A stretch of 49,712 nt of DNA from Sediminibacterium sp. Gen4 (GCA_013391385.1 JACBFI010000025.1:1-49712), one strand, 5' to 3'. Positions 24,393 to 34,024 are shown, counted from the stretch's first letter. Notes: generated from the letters alone by a model not told the origin. Translations and numbers: made by a program.

Positions 24393-24409
24393 TCAACCAA
24401 GTCATCAGT

Positions 24410-25567
24410 ATGAAACTTTTTGATGTATATCCTTTAAATAATATCACCATTACCAGAGCCGATGGTTCCAATGTGTGGGATGATCAGGAAAATCAGTATT
24501 TGGATATGTATGGTGGGCATGCAGTGATCAGTATTGGACATACACATCCTCATTGGGTTCAACGAATAGAAGACCAGTTAAAGCAGATCGCTTTTTATTC
24601 TAATTCTGTGATCATACCACTACAACAGCAACTGGCAGAGAAACTGGGGAAACTGAGTGGTAAAACAGACTATGAACTTTTTTTGTGTAATAGTGGTGCT
24701 GAAGCCAATGAAAATGCTTTGAAGCTGGCTTCTTTTCATACCGGCAGAAAAAAGATCATTGCTTTTAAAAAATCATTTCATGGAAGAACTTCATTGGCTG
24801 TGGCAGCTACGGATAATCCGGCTATTGTAGCCCCTGTCAATGAAACAGATAATATTGTATTTCTGCCATTTAATGATACTGCTTCACTCCGGGAATATTT
24901 TGAACAACATGGCGAAACTATTGCAGCTGTTATTACGGAAGGCATACAAGGGGTAGGAGGAATCAATGTAGCTGCTGATGATTTTCTACAAACCATCAGA
25001 CAATTATGTAATCAATATGGTGCAGTATTCATTGCGGATAGTGTACAGTGTGGTTATGGACGAACAGGAAAATTCTTTGCGCATGATCATGCGGGTGTGG
25101 ATGCAGATATTTATTCTATGGCAAAAGGAATGGGAAATGGTTTTCCGATTGGTGGTATACTGATTGCACCGCATATCAGACCTAAACATGGTATGCTAGG
25201 AACAACATTTGGTGGCAATCATTTGGCATGTGCTGCGGCATTGGCTGTATTGGAAATCATGGAACAAGAAGATTTAATGCAAAAAGCTGCGGTGAATGGG
25301 GCTTATATGATGGAACAATTGAAAACCATTCCTGAAATCCAAAATGTACGCGGTAGAGGTTGGATGATCGGATTTGATGTTCCTGACACAATTAAAGAGT
25401 TGAAAAAAGTATTATTGAGTGAATACAAAACATTCACGGGAGAAGCGAAGCCTAATGTGATACGATTATTACCTTCTCTTGCATTAGATAAAAATCAAGC
25501 TAACGATTTCCTTTACAGACTTCGTGAAGCCATCCAATTCATACAAACTGCTAACCCCTCATCTTAA
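24410..25567 (+). CDS. argD: N-acylornithine aminotransferase
   Basis: A 385-aa class-III pyridoxal-phosphate aminotransferase that makes N-acylornithine from the semialdehyde and glutamate. The PLP lysine is Lys239 in SMAKGMGNG. Other family signatures are NSGAEANENALKLA (97-110), FHGRTSLA and the ADSVQCGYGRTG segment before the lysine. It is 17 bases downstream of argC in the same operon. Whether the acyl group is acetyl or succinyl cannot be read from this protein. Confidence 0.96.
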   Translation: MKLFDVYPLNNITITRADGSNVWDDQENQYLDMYGGHAVISIGHTHPHWVQRIEDQLKQIAFYSNSVIIPLQQQLAEKLGKLSGKTDYELFLCNSGAEANENALKLASFHTGRKKIIAFKKSFHGRTSLAVAATDNPAIVAPVNETDNIVFLPFNDTASLREYFEQHGETIAAVITEGIQGVGGINVAADDFLQTIRQLCNQYGAVFIADSVQCGYGRTGKFFAHDHAGVDADIYSMAKGMGNGFPIGGILIAPHIRPKHGMLGTTFGGNHLACAAALAVLEIMEQEDLMQKAAVNGAYMMEQLKTIPEIQNVRGRGWMIGFDVPDTIKELKKVLLSEYKTFTGEAKPNVIRLLPSLALDKNQANDFLYRLREAIQFIQTANPSS

Positions 25568-25583
25568 TTACTGAAACAAACAC

Positions 25584-26552
25584 ATGAAACAATTTATTTC
25601 TGTAAATGATGTGCCGGATATCAATGCGCTTATTGCAAAGGCAATGGCATGTAAAGCGAACCCTTTGCAATATCAAGATCTAGGAATGGGTAAGCGTATT
25701 GGATTACTATTCTTGAACCCAAGCCTTCGAACAAGATTAAGTACACAAGTTGCAGCTCGTAATCTGGGTATGGAAGCCATTGTTTTTAATGTTGACAAAG
25801 AAGGCTGGGCATTAGAGTTTGAAGAAGGAGCGATCATGAGTGGTAATACCGTAGAGCATGTGAAAGATGCAGCGCCGGTTCTTGGACAATATTTTGATAT
25901 CCTTTGTGTCAGAACCTTCCCGTCATTGAAAAATAGGGAAGATGATTATAGTGAAATGTTTATTCATCAGTTCATTAAATATGCAGGAGTTCCGGTTGTG
26001 AGCCTAGAAAGCGCCACTTTACATCCCTTACAATCATTGACCGATCTGATGACCATTTCCGAAGAGTTGCAGATGAAACAAATCAATCGTCGCCCTAAAA
26101 TTGTACTTACCTGGGCGCCGCATATCAAACCACTTCCCCAATGTGTGGCCAATAGCTTTGCACAGTGGGTGAATGCATGGGGTGAAGCTGATTTTGTCAT
26201 CACGCATCCACATGAGTATGAATTGTCTACTGAGTTTACAAAAGGGGCAGTGATTACACATGATCAAAATGCCGCTTTAGCAGACGCTGATTTTGTATAT
26301 GTTAAAAACTGGAGTACGTATACTGATTATGGTAAAGTTTATGAAAATGATCCGGCCTGGATGTTAACAGAAGAAAAACTGAAGTATACGCATACTGCAA
26401 AAGTGATGCATTGTTTGCCGGTAAGAAGAAATGTAGAACTTAGTGATGAGATATTGGATAGCTCACATAGTCTGGTAACCAAGCAGGCAGGTAATCGTGT
26501 TTGGGCAGCGCAGGCTGTTTTACAAACCATATTAACACATCAACAATCGTAA
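25584..26552 (+). CDS. argF': N-acylornithine carbamoyltransferase (likely succinylornithine type)
   Basis: A 322-aa transcarbamylase with the carbamoyl-phosphate loop NPSLRTRLSTQ at 45-55, the HPLQSLTDL segment and the C-terminal HCLPVRRN. It belongs to the group acting on N-acylated ornithine, not on free ornithine. Residue 90 (GNTV-EH) is Val. In published work on this group, as I recall it, Glu92 of the Xanthomonas acetyl enzyme aligns with Pro90 of the Bacteroides fragilis succinyl enzyme, and changes of Glu92 to Pro, Val, Ser or Ala switch the enzyme to succinylornithine. By that rule this enzyme prefers N-succinylornithine. It is followed two bases later by argB. Confidence 0.93.
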   Translation: MKQFISVNDVPDINALIAKAMACKANPLQYQDLGMGKRIGLLFLNPSLRTRLSTQVAARNLGMEAIVFNVDKEGWALEFEEGAIMSGNTVEHVKDAAPVLGQYFDILCVRTFPSLKNREDDYSEMFIHQFIKYAGVPVVSLESATLHPLQSLTDLMTISEELQMKQINRRPKIVLTWAPHIKPLPQCVANSFAQWVNAWGEADFVITHPHEYELSTEFTKGAVITHDQNAALADADFVYVKNWSTYTDYGKVYENDPAWMLTEEKLKYTHTAKVMHCLPVRRNVELSDEILDSSHSLVTKQAGNRVWAAQAVLQTILTHQQS

Positions 26553-26553
26553 G

Positions 26554-27336
26554 GTGGAGCAATTGTATGTCATAAAAATCGGTGGCAACATCATAGATGA
26601 TGCAAACAGACTGGAGCATTTTCTGGAGCAATTTGCTGCTGTGCAAGGACATAAGATATTGGTGCATGGAGGAGGGAAGTTGGCTACCAAGTTGGCTGAA
26701 CAAATGGGTGTTCAACAACAAATGGTAGATGGTCGCAGGATTACGGATGGAGAGACTTTGAAAATCGTGACCATGGTGTATGCCGGATATATCAATAAAA
26801 ACATCGTTGCCAAATTGCAATCAAAGGGCACCAATGCTATTGGGATTACAGGAGCGGATGCAGGCATTATTCAAGCACATAAAAGAGTGCACGCAACGAT
26901 TGACTATGGGTTTGTTGGAGATATTGATGCAGTAAATTCAATAAAAGTACACCAACTGATCGGACAAAATTTGACGATTGTATTAGCACCTATAACGGAT
27001 GATGGAAGTGGACAACTATTAAGTACCAATGCTGATACCATTGCCCAAGAGATTGCAAAAAGTATGAGTCATTTGTATGCCACCAGTTTGATTTATTCTT
27101 TTGAGAAGAAAGGTGTGTTAACGGATATCAATGATGAGAATTCTGTCATACCGGTGATAACTCCTGCGCTTTATCAACAATTGAAATCAGACAATAAAAT
27201 TTTTGCAGGGATGCTTCCTAAATTGGATAATGCTTTTAGTGCAATTCAAGCTGGAGTAAAACAAGTGATCATTGGTCAGGCAGAGCAGTTGAAGGAATTA
27301 TTAGAAGGTAAAACAGGAACATTTATCCAATCATAA
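26554..27336 (+). CDS. argB: N-acylglutamate kinase
   Basis: A 260-aa amino-acid kinase that phosphorylates N-acylglutamate. The N-terminal phosphate-binding strand VIKIGGN, the VHGGGKLATKLAEQMG segment and the C-terminal GMLPKLDNAFSAIQAGV are typical. The start is a GTG at 26554, one base after the argF' stop codon TAA (26550-26552); no ATG fits. Coupled translation with argF' is likely. The kinase is placed late in the operon although it acts second in the pathway. Confidence 0.95.
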   Translation: MEQLYVIKIGGNIIDDANRLEHFLEQFAAVQGHKILVHGGGKLATKLAEQMGVQQQMVDGRRITDGETLKIVTMVYAGYINKNIVAKLQSKGTNAIGITGADAGIIQAHKRVHATIDYGFVGDIDAVNSIKVHQLIGQNLTIVLAPITDDGSGQLLSTNADTIAQEIAKSMSHLYATSLIYSFEKKGVLTDINDENSVIPVITPALYQQLKSDNKIFAGMLPKLDNAFSAIQAGVKQVIIGQAEQLKELLEGKTGTFIQS

Positions 27337-27337
27337 C

Positions 27338-28423
27338 ATGAGGCCGGATATCAATATATTATTTCAGGATAGTATAGAGTTGCTTAAAGCACTGATCAGC
27401 ACTCCCTCTTATAGTAGAGAAGAGGATGCTACCGCCCACCTCATTGAACAATTTTTCCAGCAAAAGCAAATTCCGGTTCATCGATTCCTAAATAATATTT
27501 GGGTAACCAATCATGATTTCGATCCTGTAAAGCCTACGTTATTATTGAATTCACATCATGATACGGTAAAGCCCAATCCTGCTTATACTTTAGACCCCTT
27601 TATGCCCATAGAAAAAGAGGGTAAGTTATATGGCTTGGGTAGTAATGATGCAGGTGGTGCTTTGGTATCACTATTAGCGGTTTTTTTATATTACTACGAA
27701 CAAAAAGACTTGCCTTATAATCTTTTGTTCGCAGCAACAGCAGAAGAAGAAGTGTCGGGTAAGAATGGTATTGAAGCACTGCTTCCACAGTTACCCAGTA
27801 TCAATTGTGGTATTGTTGGAGAACCTACACAAATGCAAATGGCTATAGCAGAAAGAGGATTGTTGGTGCTTGATGTTACAGCAACAGGCAAACCCGGACA
27901 TGCAGCCAGAAATGAGGGTGAGAATGCATTGTACAAAGCATTGAAAGATATTGAATGGTTCAGTCGGTATCAGTTTGAACGTGTTTCTGATTTACTCGGG
28001 CCTGTGAAAATGTCTGTAACAGTGATTGAAACAGAAAACAAAGCACATAATGTGGTGCCTGATCAATGTAAATTTGTAGTGGATATACGGGTGAATGAAC
28101 TGTATACTTTCGAAGAGATTCTGGCAACCATTCAGCAACATATTTCTTCAACAGCAGTGCCCAGAAGTGTAAGAATAAAGTCAACCGCTATACCCGAGCA
28201 TCATCCTTTGGTAGTAGCAGGGACTAGGATTGGACGAAAAACCTATGGCTCTCCTACTACATCTGATAAAGCATTGATGCCATTTGTAACATTGAAAATG
28301 GGTCCCGGTGATTCTGCAAGGAGTCACTCTGCAGATGAATTTATTTATCTGGATGAAATAAAAGAAGGTATTGAATTATACATCACCCTATTGGCTCAAA
28401 TCATGCAAAAACAAACCGTATGA
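27338..28423 (+). CDS. argE: M20 family deacylase, N-acyl-citrulline/ornithine deacylase
   Basis: A 361-aa M20 zinc hydrolase. Metal-site segments include LLNSHHDTV, GSNDAGGALVSLL, FAATAEEEVSG and GIVGEPTQ, with a lid domain in the middle (GLLVLDVTATGKPGHAA) and a C-terminal SARSHSADEF. In pathways where carbamoylation occurs on N-acylornithine, this enzyme must remove the acyl group from N-acylcitrulline before ArgG. It starts one base after argB and overlaps argH by four bases. Confidence 0.94.
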   Translation: MRPDINILFQDSIELLKALISTPSYSREEDATAHLIEQFFQQKQIPVHRFLNNIWVTNHDFDPVKPTLLLNSHHDTVKPNPAYTLDPFMPIEKEGKLYGLGSNDAGGALVSLLAVFLYYYEQKDLPYNLLFAATAEEEVSGKNGIEALLPQLPSINCGIVGEPTQMQMAIAERGLLVLDVTATGKPGHAARNEGENALYKALKDIEWFSRYQFERVSDLLGPVKMSVTVIETENKAHNVVPDQCKFVVDIRVNELYTFEEILATIQQHISSTAVPRSVRIKSTAIPEHHPLVVAGTRIGRKTYGSPTTSDKALMPFVTLKMGPGDSARSHSADEFIYLDEIKEGIELYITLLAQIMQKQTV

Positions 28424-29757
28424 AACTCTGGCAAAAGAATACCCATGTATCATCTGCAGTAGAAAGCTTTACTGTTGGCAATGATCGTGAAATGGATCTA
28501 CTGCTTGCCCCTTTTGATGTATTGGGATCTATTGCACATGTGATGATGTTGGCAGAAGTAGGGCTACTAACAAAATCCGAAGCAGATTTACTCATACAAG
28601 AGCTAAGAAGTATCTACCAACAAATTCACCATTCACAATTCACCATTCACGAATCAGTAGAAGATATTCATTCACAGGTAGAGTTCTTACTTACACAAAA
28701 GCTGGGTGACATCGGAAAGAAAATTCATAGTGCCAGAAGCAGAAATGACCAGGTACTGGTAGATATCAAAATGTTTCTTCGTAATGAAATCCGGTCCTTG
28801 GTGGAGGAAATACAAACGCTCTTTGTTGTATTACAAGAGCAAAGTGAGAAATATAAGAACCATTTGTTGCCTGGCTACACACATTTACAATTGGCCATGC
28901 CTTCTTCTTTCGGGCTATGGTTTGGAGCGTATGCTGAAAGTCTGGTTGATGATACCGTATTACTGCAAGGGACATATAAAGTAGTCAATAAAAACCCATT
29001 GGGGTCTGCAGCAGGATATGGGTCTTCTTTTCCCATCAATCGCACACTCACTACCCAATTGCTTGGATTTGACGATCTGAATTATAATGTTGTATACGCT
29101 CAAATGGGAAGAGGAAAAGCAGAGCGTACCACTGCCATGGCAATGGCGAATTTGGCAGATACCTTAAGCAGAATGAGCATGGATATGTGTTTATACCTCA
29201 ATCAAAATTTTGATTTTGTAAGCTTTCCTGCCGAGCTTACAACTGGGTCTAGTATCATGCCGCACAAAAAGAATCCGGATGTTTTCGAACTGATTCGTTC
29301 ACATTGTAATCGGATTAAAGCATTGCCTAATGAAATCATGATGATGACCACTAATTTGCCTTCCGGTTATCATCGCGACTTACAATTATTGAAAGAACAT
29401 TTATTTCCGGCTTTTCAGACGCTGAAGCAATGTATACAAATGTCCTGTCTTATGCTGTCTTCGATTGAGATCAAAAAAGATATTATGGTAGATGAAAAAT
29501 ACCGATATGCTTTTAGTGTGGAAGAAGTTAATAAGCTGGTATTAAAAGGTATTCCGTTTAGAGACGCTTATCAACAGGTAGGGGCGGCTATTGAAGCAGG
29601 TCATTTTCAATCGGATACTAGAGACTTGCATCATACGCATGAAGGAAGTATCGGAAATCTGTGTAATCAGGAAATTGGCTCCATGATGGAGACAGCGGTT
29701 AATGCCTTTCATTTTGAGAAAATCAGTCAAGCCTATCAAATGTTATTGGAAAATTAA
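28420..29757 (+). CDS. argH: Argininosuccinate lyase
   Basis: A 445-aa fumarase/aspartase-superfamily lyase releasing arginine and fumarate. The signature GSSIMPHKKNPD and the motif SARSRNDQVLVDI are present. It is the last gene of the arginine operon, and its start overlaps the argE stop by four bases. A run of four tandem copies of a 7-base unit (28624-28651) lies inside the coding sequence near codon 70, encoding IHHSQFTIHE. It remains in frame, so the gene appears intact. Confidence 0.96.
   Translation: MKLWQKNTHVSSAVESFTVGNDREMDLLLAPFDVLGSIAHVMMLAEVGLLTKSEADLLIQELRSIYQQIHHSQFTIHESVEDIHSQVEFLLTQKLGDIGKKIHSARSRNDQVLVDIKMFLRNEIRSLVEEIQTLFVVLQEQSEKYKNHLLPGYTHLQLAMPSSFGLWFGAYAESLVDDTVLLQGTYKVVNKNPLGSAAGYGSSFPINRTLTTQLLGFDDLNYNVVYAQMGRGKAERTTAMAMANLADTLSRMSMDMCLYLNQNFDFVSFPAELTTGSSIMPHKKNPDVFELIRSHCNRIKALPNEIMMMTTNLPSGYHRDLQLLKEHLFPAFQTLKQCIQMSCLMLSSIEIKKDIMVDEKYRYAFSVEEVNKLVLKGIPFRDAYQQVGAAIEAGHFQSDTRDLHHTHEGSIGNLCNQEIGSMMETAVNAFHFEKISQAYQMLLEN
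28624..28651 (+). repeat. Four tandem heptamers inside argH
   Basis: ATTCACC, ATTCACA, ATTCACC and ATTCACG follow one another without a break. The unit is not a multiple of three, so gain or loss of one copy would shift the argH frame. Confidence 0.85.
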
Positions 29758-29831
29758 ACAGTAGCGATTCCTTTTATTCTTTCTTGGCATAGTGCGGGAA
29801 ATATTGTTGTTTTGGGTGTATTAAACCTGAA

Positions 29832-30563
29832 ATGATGCGAATATTAGTTCTATTCTTTTTTATTATGACTTTGTCTGTTATTAGTTATGGACAAACAAAA
29901 ACTCCTGTAAAAGCTGCCGTTAAAGCACCTGTCAAATCAAATACAGCAGCTCTGAATCCTTTAAAAAATAATAAAGATTCTGCCGGTTATGCTTTAGGTA
30001 TCAGAATTCTACAAAACCTACAGGCACAAGGACTAGATGCTGTGAATGTAGCAATGTTACAAAAGGCAATGAATGATATGTTGCAAAAGAAGCCGTTATT
30101 GCTCAAAGAGGATGTTTTGGATCGTTGTATCGGAACATTCGCAAATGAAGTAAATACTGCCAAATTGGAAAAGTCTAAAAAAGCATCAAAAGATTTTTTA
30201 ACTGCAAACGGCAAACGTCAAGGGGTAGTTACCTTGCCGAGCGGGTTACAATATGAGATTCTAAAAGATAATCCGGGTGGTGTAAAACCTACTGCTACTG
30301 ATCAGGTGAAATGCCATTATCATGGTACACTGATTGATGGAACCATATTCGATAGTTCAGTAGACAGAGGCGAGCCGATTGTATTTTCAGTTGGAGGCGT
30401 GATCAAAGGTTGGCAGGAAGCACTGCAATTAATGACAGTGGGTAGCAAATGGAAACTCTATGTTCCTTCTGAACTTGCTTATGGCGATCAGCAGGCGGGA
30501 CCTAAGATTGGTCCGGGTTCCACTTTAATTTTTGAAGTTGAATTATTATCGATCGAAAAATAA
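29832..30563 (+). CDS. FKBP-type peptidyl-prolyl isomerase, exported
   Basis: A 243-aa protein with a signal peptide (residues 1-20, ending ISYG), an Ala/Lys/Pro spacer, an N-terminal FKBP dimerisation helix region (about 45-115) and a C-terminal FKBP domain (about 140-243; VKCHYHGTLIDGTIFDSS, VIKGWQEALQLM, YVPSELAYG). It resembles Mip/FkpA-like periplasmic isomerases that help fold envelope proteins. It is a single gene with its own terminator, immediately upstream of the second beta-barrel gene, although a role in folding that protein is only a guess. Confidence 0.93.
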   Translation: MMRILVLFFFIMTLSVISYGQTKTPVKAAVKAPVKSNTAALNPLKNNKDSAGYALGIRILQNLQAQGLDAVNVAMLQKAMNDMLQKKPLLLKEDVLDRCIGTFANEVNTAKLEKSKKASKDFLTANGKRQGVVTLPSGLQYEILKDNPGGVKPTATDQVKCHYHGTLIDGTIFDSSVDRGEPIVFSVGGVIKGWQEALQLMTVGSKWKLYVPSELAYGDQQAGPKIGPGSTLIFEVELLSIEK

Positions 30564-30578
30564 GTTTGACTTTTTTAC

Positions 30579-30614
30579 AAAAGTCCTTTATGCTGGAAAG
30601 TATAAAGGACTTTT
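30579..30614 (+). terminator. Intrinsic terminator after the FKBP gene
   Basis: A perfect 13-bp stem, AAAAGTCCTTTAT (30579-30591) and ATAAAGGACTTTT (30602-30614), with a ten-base loop and T-rich 3' side. Confidence 0.88.
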
Positions 30615-30621
30615 ATATTCT

Positions 30622-30688
30622 ATTAACCTTCATTAACCTTTCCCTAAAGTTCATTAACCGCATTTGCTTTGATGTACATCTACTTTTG
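30622..30688 (+). promoter_or_regulatory. Promoter with ATTAACC direct repeats (10/21 spacing)
   Basis: Three copies of ATTAACC lie at 30622-30628, 30632-30638 and 30653-30659, with offsets of 10 and 21 bases (one and two DNA turns). A perfect -7 word TACTTTTG is at 30681-30688, 21 bases after the last repeat. Direct repeats on one DNA face are typical of OmpR/PhoB-type response regulators. The same array occurs at the GLPGLI/histidine-kinase promoter. Confidence 0.75.
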
Positions 30689-30709
30689 ATGGATTAAAAC
30701 CAGAAGTAA

Positions 30710-33517
30710 ATGCTTAAATACCTTGCTACCTTACTCTTTCTTTTTAGTTTACCTATCTTAAGTATAGCTCAACAACCTGCAGCTGTTAAAGGAAATATAT
30801 ATGATACGGCTGCTAAACGTGGATTGGCGTATGCCACTATTTCAATTGTTCATGCAAAAGATTCTACCCTTGTAACCTTTACTCGTGCAGATTCCACGGG
30901 CAAGTTCAGTTTTAAATCTCTGGACAAAGGCAATTATCTTCTTTCTGCCTCTTATGTAGGCTATATACCTGTTTGGAAAAGTATTGAAGTGAAAACCGGA
31001 CAAGAGCTTGATATGGGACAGATCATTATGACTGATCTCTTACATGGTGGCGATGTTACGGTAACTGCCAGACGTGCGCCTGTTACTATCAATAACGATA
31101 CGATAGAATTCAATACGGAGAATTTTAAAACACAACCCAATGCTGTGGTGGAAGACCTTTTGAAACGTTTACCGGGAGTTACGGTAGACAATGATGGAAC
31201 CATTCGTGTGAATGGACAAAAGGTTAATCGGGTATTGGTAAATGGGAAGGAATTTTTCACAGGAGACCCCAAGATCGCTACCAAGAATCTGGATGCAGAT
31301 GCCGTAGATAAAGTGCAGGTATTCGATAAAAAAAGCGATCGAGCAGAATTTACAGGTATTGATGATGGTAATTCAGAAAAAGCCATTAACCTGAAACTAA
31401 AAAAAGACAGGAATAAATCCACATTTGGGCGAGTTGCAGCAGGTGCAGGAGGTGATGATGGGCGATATGATGCACAAACCAATGTGAATCGTTTCAATGG
31501 TGATCAACAATTGTCTTTATTGGGAATGGGTAATAATACCAATCGACAGGGCTTTACGTTGAATGATATCATGAATTTTACAGGTGATTTAGCAAGAGGA
31601 ATGCGAAATGGTGGGGGTGTAAATATTTCAATTGGAGGTGGTCCTTCGGATAATGGGCTGCCTGTTACAGGGCTGGGACAAAACCAACAAGGTGTTGCTA
31701 CCACTTATGCAGGAGGTGTCAACTATAATGATACCTGGAATAAAAAATCCAACGTAAATACCAGTGGTATGTTCAGTGATATTGATCTGCTGACAGACCG
31801 TGTTACAAACCGACAAAACCTTTTACCGGGAAATAATTTTGATTATAGAAGCAATAGCAATTCAGCCAGAAAAGTACAGCAGCAAAGATGGAATGGTGCC
31901 ATTGACCATAAATTTGATACGATGATCTCTTTGAAGATCACGCCACAGGTTTCAGCACAACAGAATAATACCAATACATACAGTAGTTATGCCTCTACCA
32001 ATGCTAACGGACAAAAAATCAATGATGGTTTTAGTGATAGTAAAACACGTTCAGAGGCTTTAAATCTTTCTGCGAATGCATTGTACCGTCAACGTTTAAA
32101 GAAAAAAGGAAGGACCTTATCCGGTAATTTCAGTGTGAATTATAATGATAGTAAACAAACCGGTGATCTGTATACCAGAAATACCTTTTATGCAGCAGGA
32201 GTAGCCTTACGTGATTCTATTACCAATCAAAAGAATAGTCGTAATGCCATAACCCGAAACTTTGGTGCGATGGTGACTTATACAGAGCCTATTGGTCGTA
32301 AATCTTTATTAGAAATCACTTCTTTCTACAATACCAATAGCGGACAAAGTGATCGTAAGACTTTTGATTTTGATGGCACTTCGGGAAAATATGATCGCTA
32401 CAATACCATTTTGAGTAATGATTTTACCAGCAGCTATAATTATGGAGGCGGTACACTGAATTTCAGATCGAATATGAATAAGTTGGCACTTACCGTAGGA
32501 TCTTCTTTTCAGGCAGCAACTTTGAGAAGCACCAATAATACCAACGGAAATGTGATAGAGCAAAGGTTCTCGGATATCCTACCCAGTATGAACATTCAAT
32601 ATCGAATGACATCAACAAAAACATTGTCTTTGAACCTGAATACTTCAACCAATCAACCCTCTACAGCACAATTACAGCCTGTTGCTGATGTGAGTGACCC
32701 GTTGAATACTTATACCGGTAATCCAAATCTGAAACGTAGTTATGTTCAGTCTATCAACCTGAATTTCTTTTCTACCAATATTTATACCCAAAGAAATTTA
32801 TTCGCATTCATTTCTGCGACTAAGACAGATAATGCCATCGTGAACTCTGATGTGATACAGCCCAATGGTGCAAGGGTTTCTATGCCGGTGAATGCGGACG
32901 GACAATACTTTATTTTTGGTAATATCAGTACCGGATTTCCTTTAAAGAAACTGAAGTCAAGAATCGATATTGGTATCGGAACCAACTACCAGCGTAATAT
33001 TGCGTTCCTTAATGGTAAAAGAAACGACATCTCTAACACGGGTATTGGACCATCACTGAATTATAGTTTTAATAAAGATGGCTTGATGGATATTACGGCA
33101 AGTGCAAGATTGAATATCAGTAAAGCCACTTATTCACTTCAACCCATGTTGAATACCAACTTCCTGCAACAGACCTATAATTTCGAAATGAATAATTACC
33201 TGCCTTTAGGCCTAGTAATGAATAACAATTTTAATTACATCGTGAATACCGGTCGTGCAGATGGATTCAACACCAGAGTACCTTATTGGAATGCCTCGTT
33301 GGCTAAGGGTTTTATGAAAAATAAAAGAGGTGAGATAAAGCTTACGGTGTATGATATGTTGAACAAGAATGTAGGTATCAATCGTAATGCCAATCAAAAC
33401 TACATTGAAGATACCCGCTACAATGTATTACAACGCTATTTCCTGGTGAGCTTTACTTATCGCTTAAATAAAGCCGCTACAACAGGAGGTGCAAGGGTTA
33501 TTACCAGAACTTTCTAA
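30710..33517 (+). CDS. Outer-membrane beta-barrel protein with carboxypeptidase-regulatory domain
   Basis: A 935-aa paralogue of the protein at 18219-21068, with the same order: signal peptide (1-20, ending SIAQ), carboxypeptidase-regulatory-like domain (about 24-105), plug-like region (NAVVEDLLKRLPGV, VNGKEFF, VDKVQVFD) and long Asn/Thr/Tyr-rich barrel. A shared NPNLK segment occurs near 665 here and near 668 there. Such proteins are outer-membrane transporters or receptors of unknown substrate. Its promoter carries the ATTAACC array shared with the GLPGLI gene and kinase, so it is likely a target of the two-component system nearby. Confidence 0.9.
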   Translation: MLKYLATLLFLFSLPILSIAQQPAAVKGNIYDTAAKRGLAYATISIVHAKDSTLVTFTRADSTGKFSFKSLDKGNYLLSASYVGYIPVWKSIEVKTGQELDMGQIIMTDLLHGGDVTVTARRAPVTINNDTIEFNTENFKTQPNAVVEDLLKRLPGVTVDNDGTIRVNGQKVNRVLVNGKEFFTGDPKIATKNLDADAVDKVQVFDKKSDRAEFTGIDDGNSEKAINLKLKKDRNKSTFGRVAAGAGGDDGRYDAQTNVNRFNGDQQLSLLGMGNNTNRQGFTLNDIMNFTGDLARGMRNGGGVNISIGGGPSDNGLPVTGLGQNQQGVATTYAGGVNYNDTWNKKSNVNTSGMFSDIDLLTDRVTNRQNLLPGNNFDYRSNSNSARKVQQQRWNGAIDHKFDTMISLKITPQVSAQQNNTNTYSSYASTNANGQKINDGFSDSKTRSEALNLSANALYRQRLKKKGRTLSGNFSVNYNDSKQTGDLYTRNTFYAAGVALRDSITNQKNSRNAITRNFGAMVTYTEPIGRKSLLEITSFYNTNSGQSDRKTFDFDGTSGKYDRYNTILSNDFTSSYNYGGGTLNFRSNMNKLALTVGSSFQAATLRSTNNTNGNVIEQRFSDILPSMNIQYRMTSTKTLSLNLNTSTNQPSTAQLQPVADVSDPLNTYTGNPNLKRSYVQSINLNFFSTNIYTQRNLFAFISATKTDNAIVNSDVIQPNGARVSMPVNADGQYFIFGNISTGFPLKKLKSRIDIGIGTNYQRNIAFLNGKRNDISNTGIGPSLNYSFNKDGLMDITASARLNISKATYSLQPMLNTNFLQQTYNFEMNNYLPLGLVMNNNFNYIVNTGRADGFNTRVPYWNASLAKGFMKNKRGEIKLTVYDMLNKNVGINRNANQNYIEDTRYNVLQRYFLVSFTYRLNKAATTGGARVITRTF

Positions 33518-33548
33518 TTCAATCTTTCTTTTCTCATATTTATCAGTC

Positions 33549-33576
33549 TCCCCTCCTGTCTAGGAGGGGATTTTTT
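33549..33576 (+). terminator. Intrinsic terminator after the second beta-barrel gene
   Basis: A nine-base stem, TCCCCTCCT (33549-33557) and AGGAGGGGA (33562-33570), loop GTCT, followed by six T. A strong Rho-independent terminator. Confidence 0.92.
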
Positions 33577-34024
33577 ATTGCCATGCTAAGCCCCGAAAAT
33601 AATTGATCACAAGCTGGATTAGTACGAATCAAATAAACTCACGCTGAAAACAGGTAAGCACGTTCTAAAGTACAGTGAGCTATTTAAAAGTCAGGTGCTT
33701 TGACGTTGAGAAGCAGTATATGATTCGTATACGTTTAATCACGTAAAGCATATTAGTAGAATAATTTATTAAATAAATCTATATCAAGGTCGTTATAAAA
33801 CTAAAGGAGTATTTATCTGCGCCAATCATAACAATCATGTCCAAAGGACTCGTGTGGAGATGATCCGCGTCCCATCATTCGATATAAGCAGGCAAATAAA
33901 AAAAGGGTATCTCAAAAGTAAAATAGGAGCATTGAGATTCTTTTGATGACTTATAGTTCATAGCTTATGGACCATTGACCATAGTCCATGGTAAAAGAAA
34001 GACTCTGGTACTAGTTTAAATAAA
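33577..34024. other. Gene-free spacer with possible IS remnant and intergenic repeat
   Basis: About 450 bases between converging genes with no credible ORF. At 33903-33950 there is AAAAGGGTATCTCAAAAGT followed by sequence ending TTGAGATTCTTTTGATGAC, which resembles an insertion-sequence end (a 'gtctcaaaag' type) but no transposase is near. At 33950-33993 lie the words cttatagttcatagctta and accatagtccatggt, matching the repeat words before the SNF2 gene. AGTACGAATC near 33621 and GATTCGTATAC near 33722 form a loose long-range inverted pair. Confidence 0.4.

Noticed and set aside
33903-33950. Insertion sequence
   Set aside because: Only one end-like word is seen, without transposase, second end or target duplication, so I list it as a possible remnant, not a mobile element.
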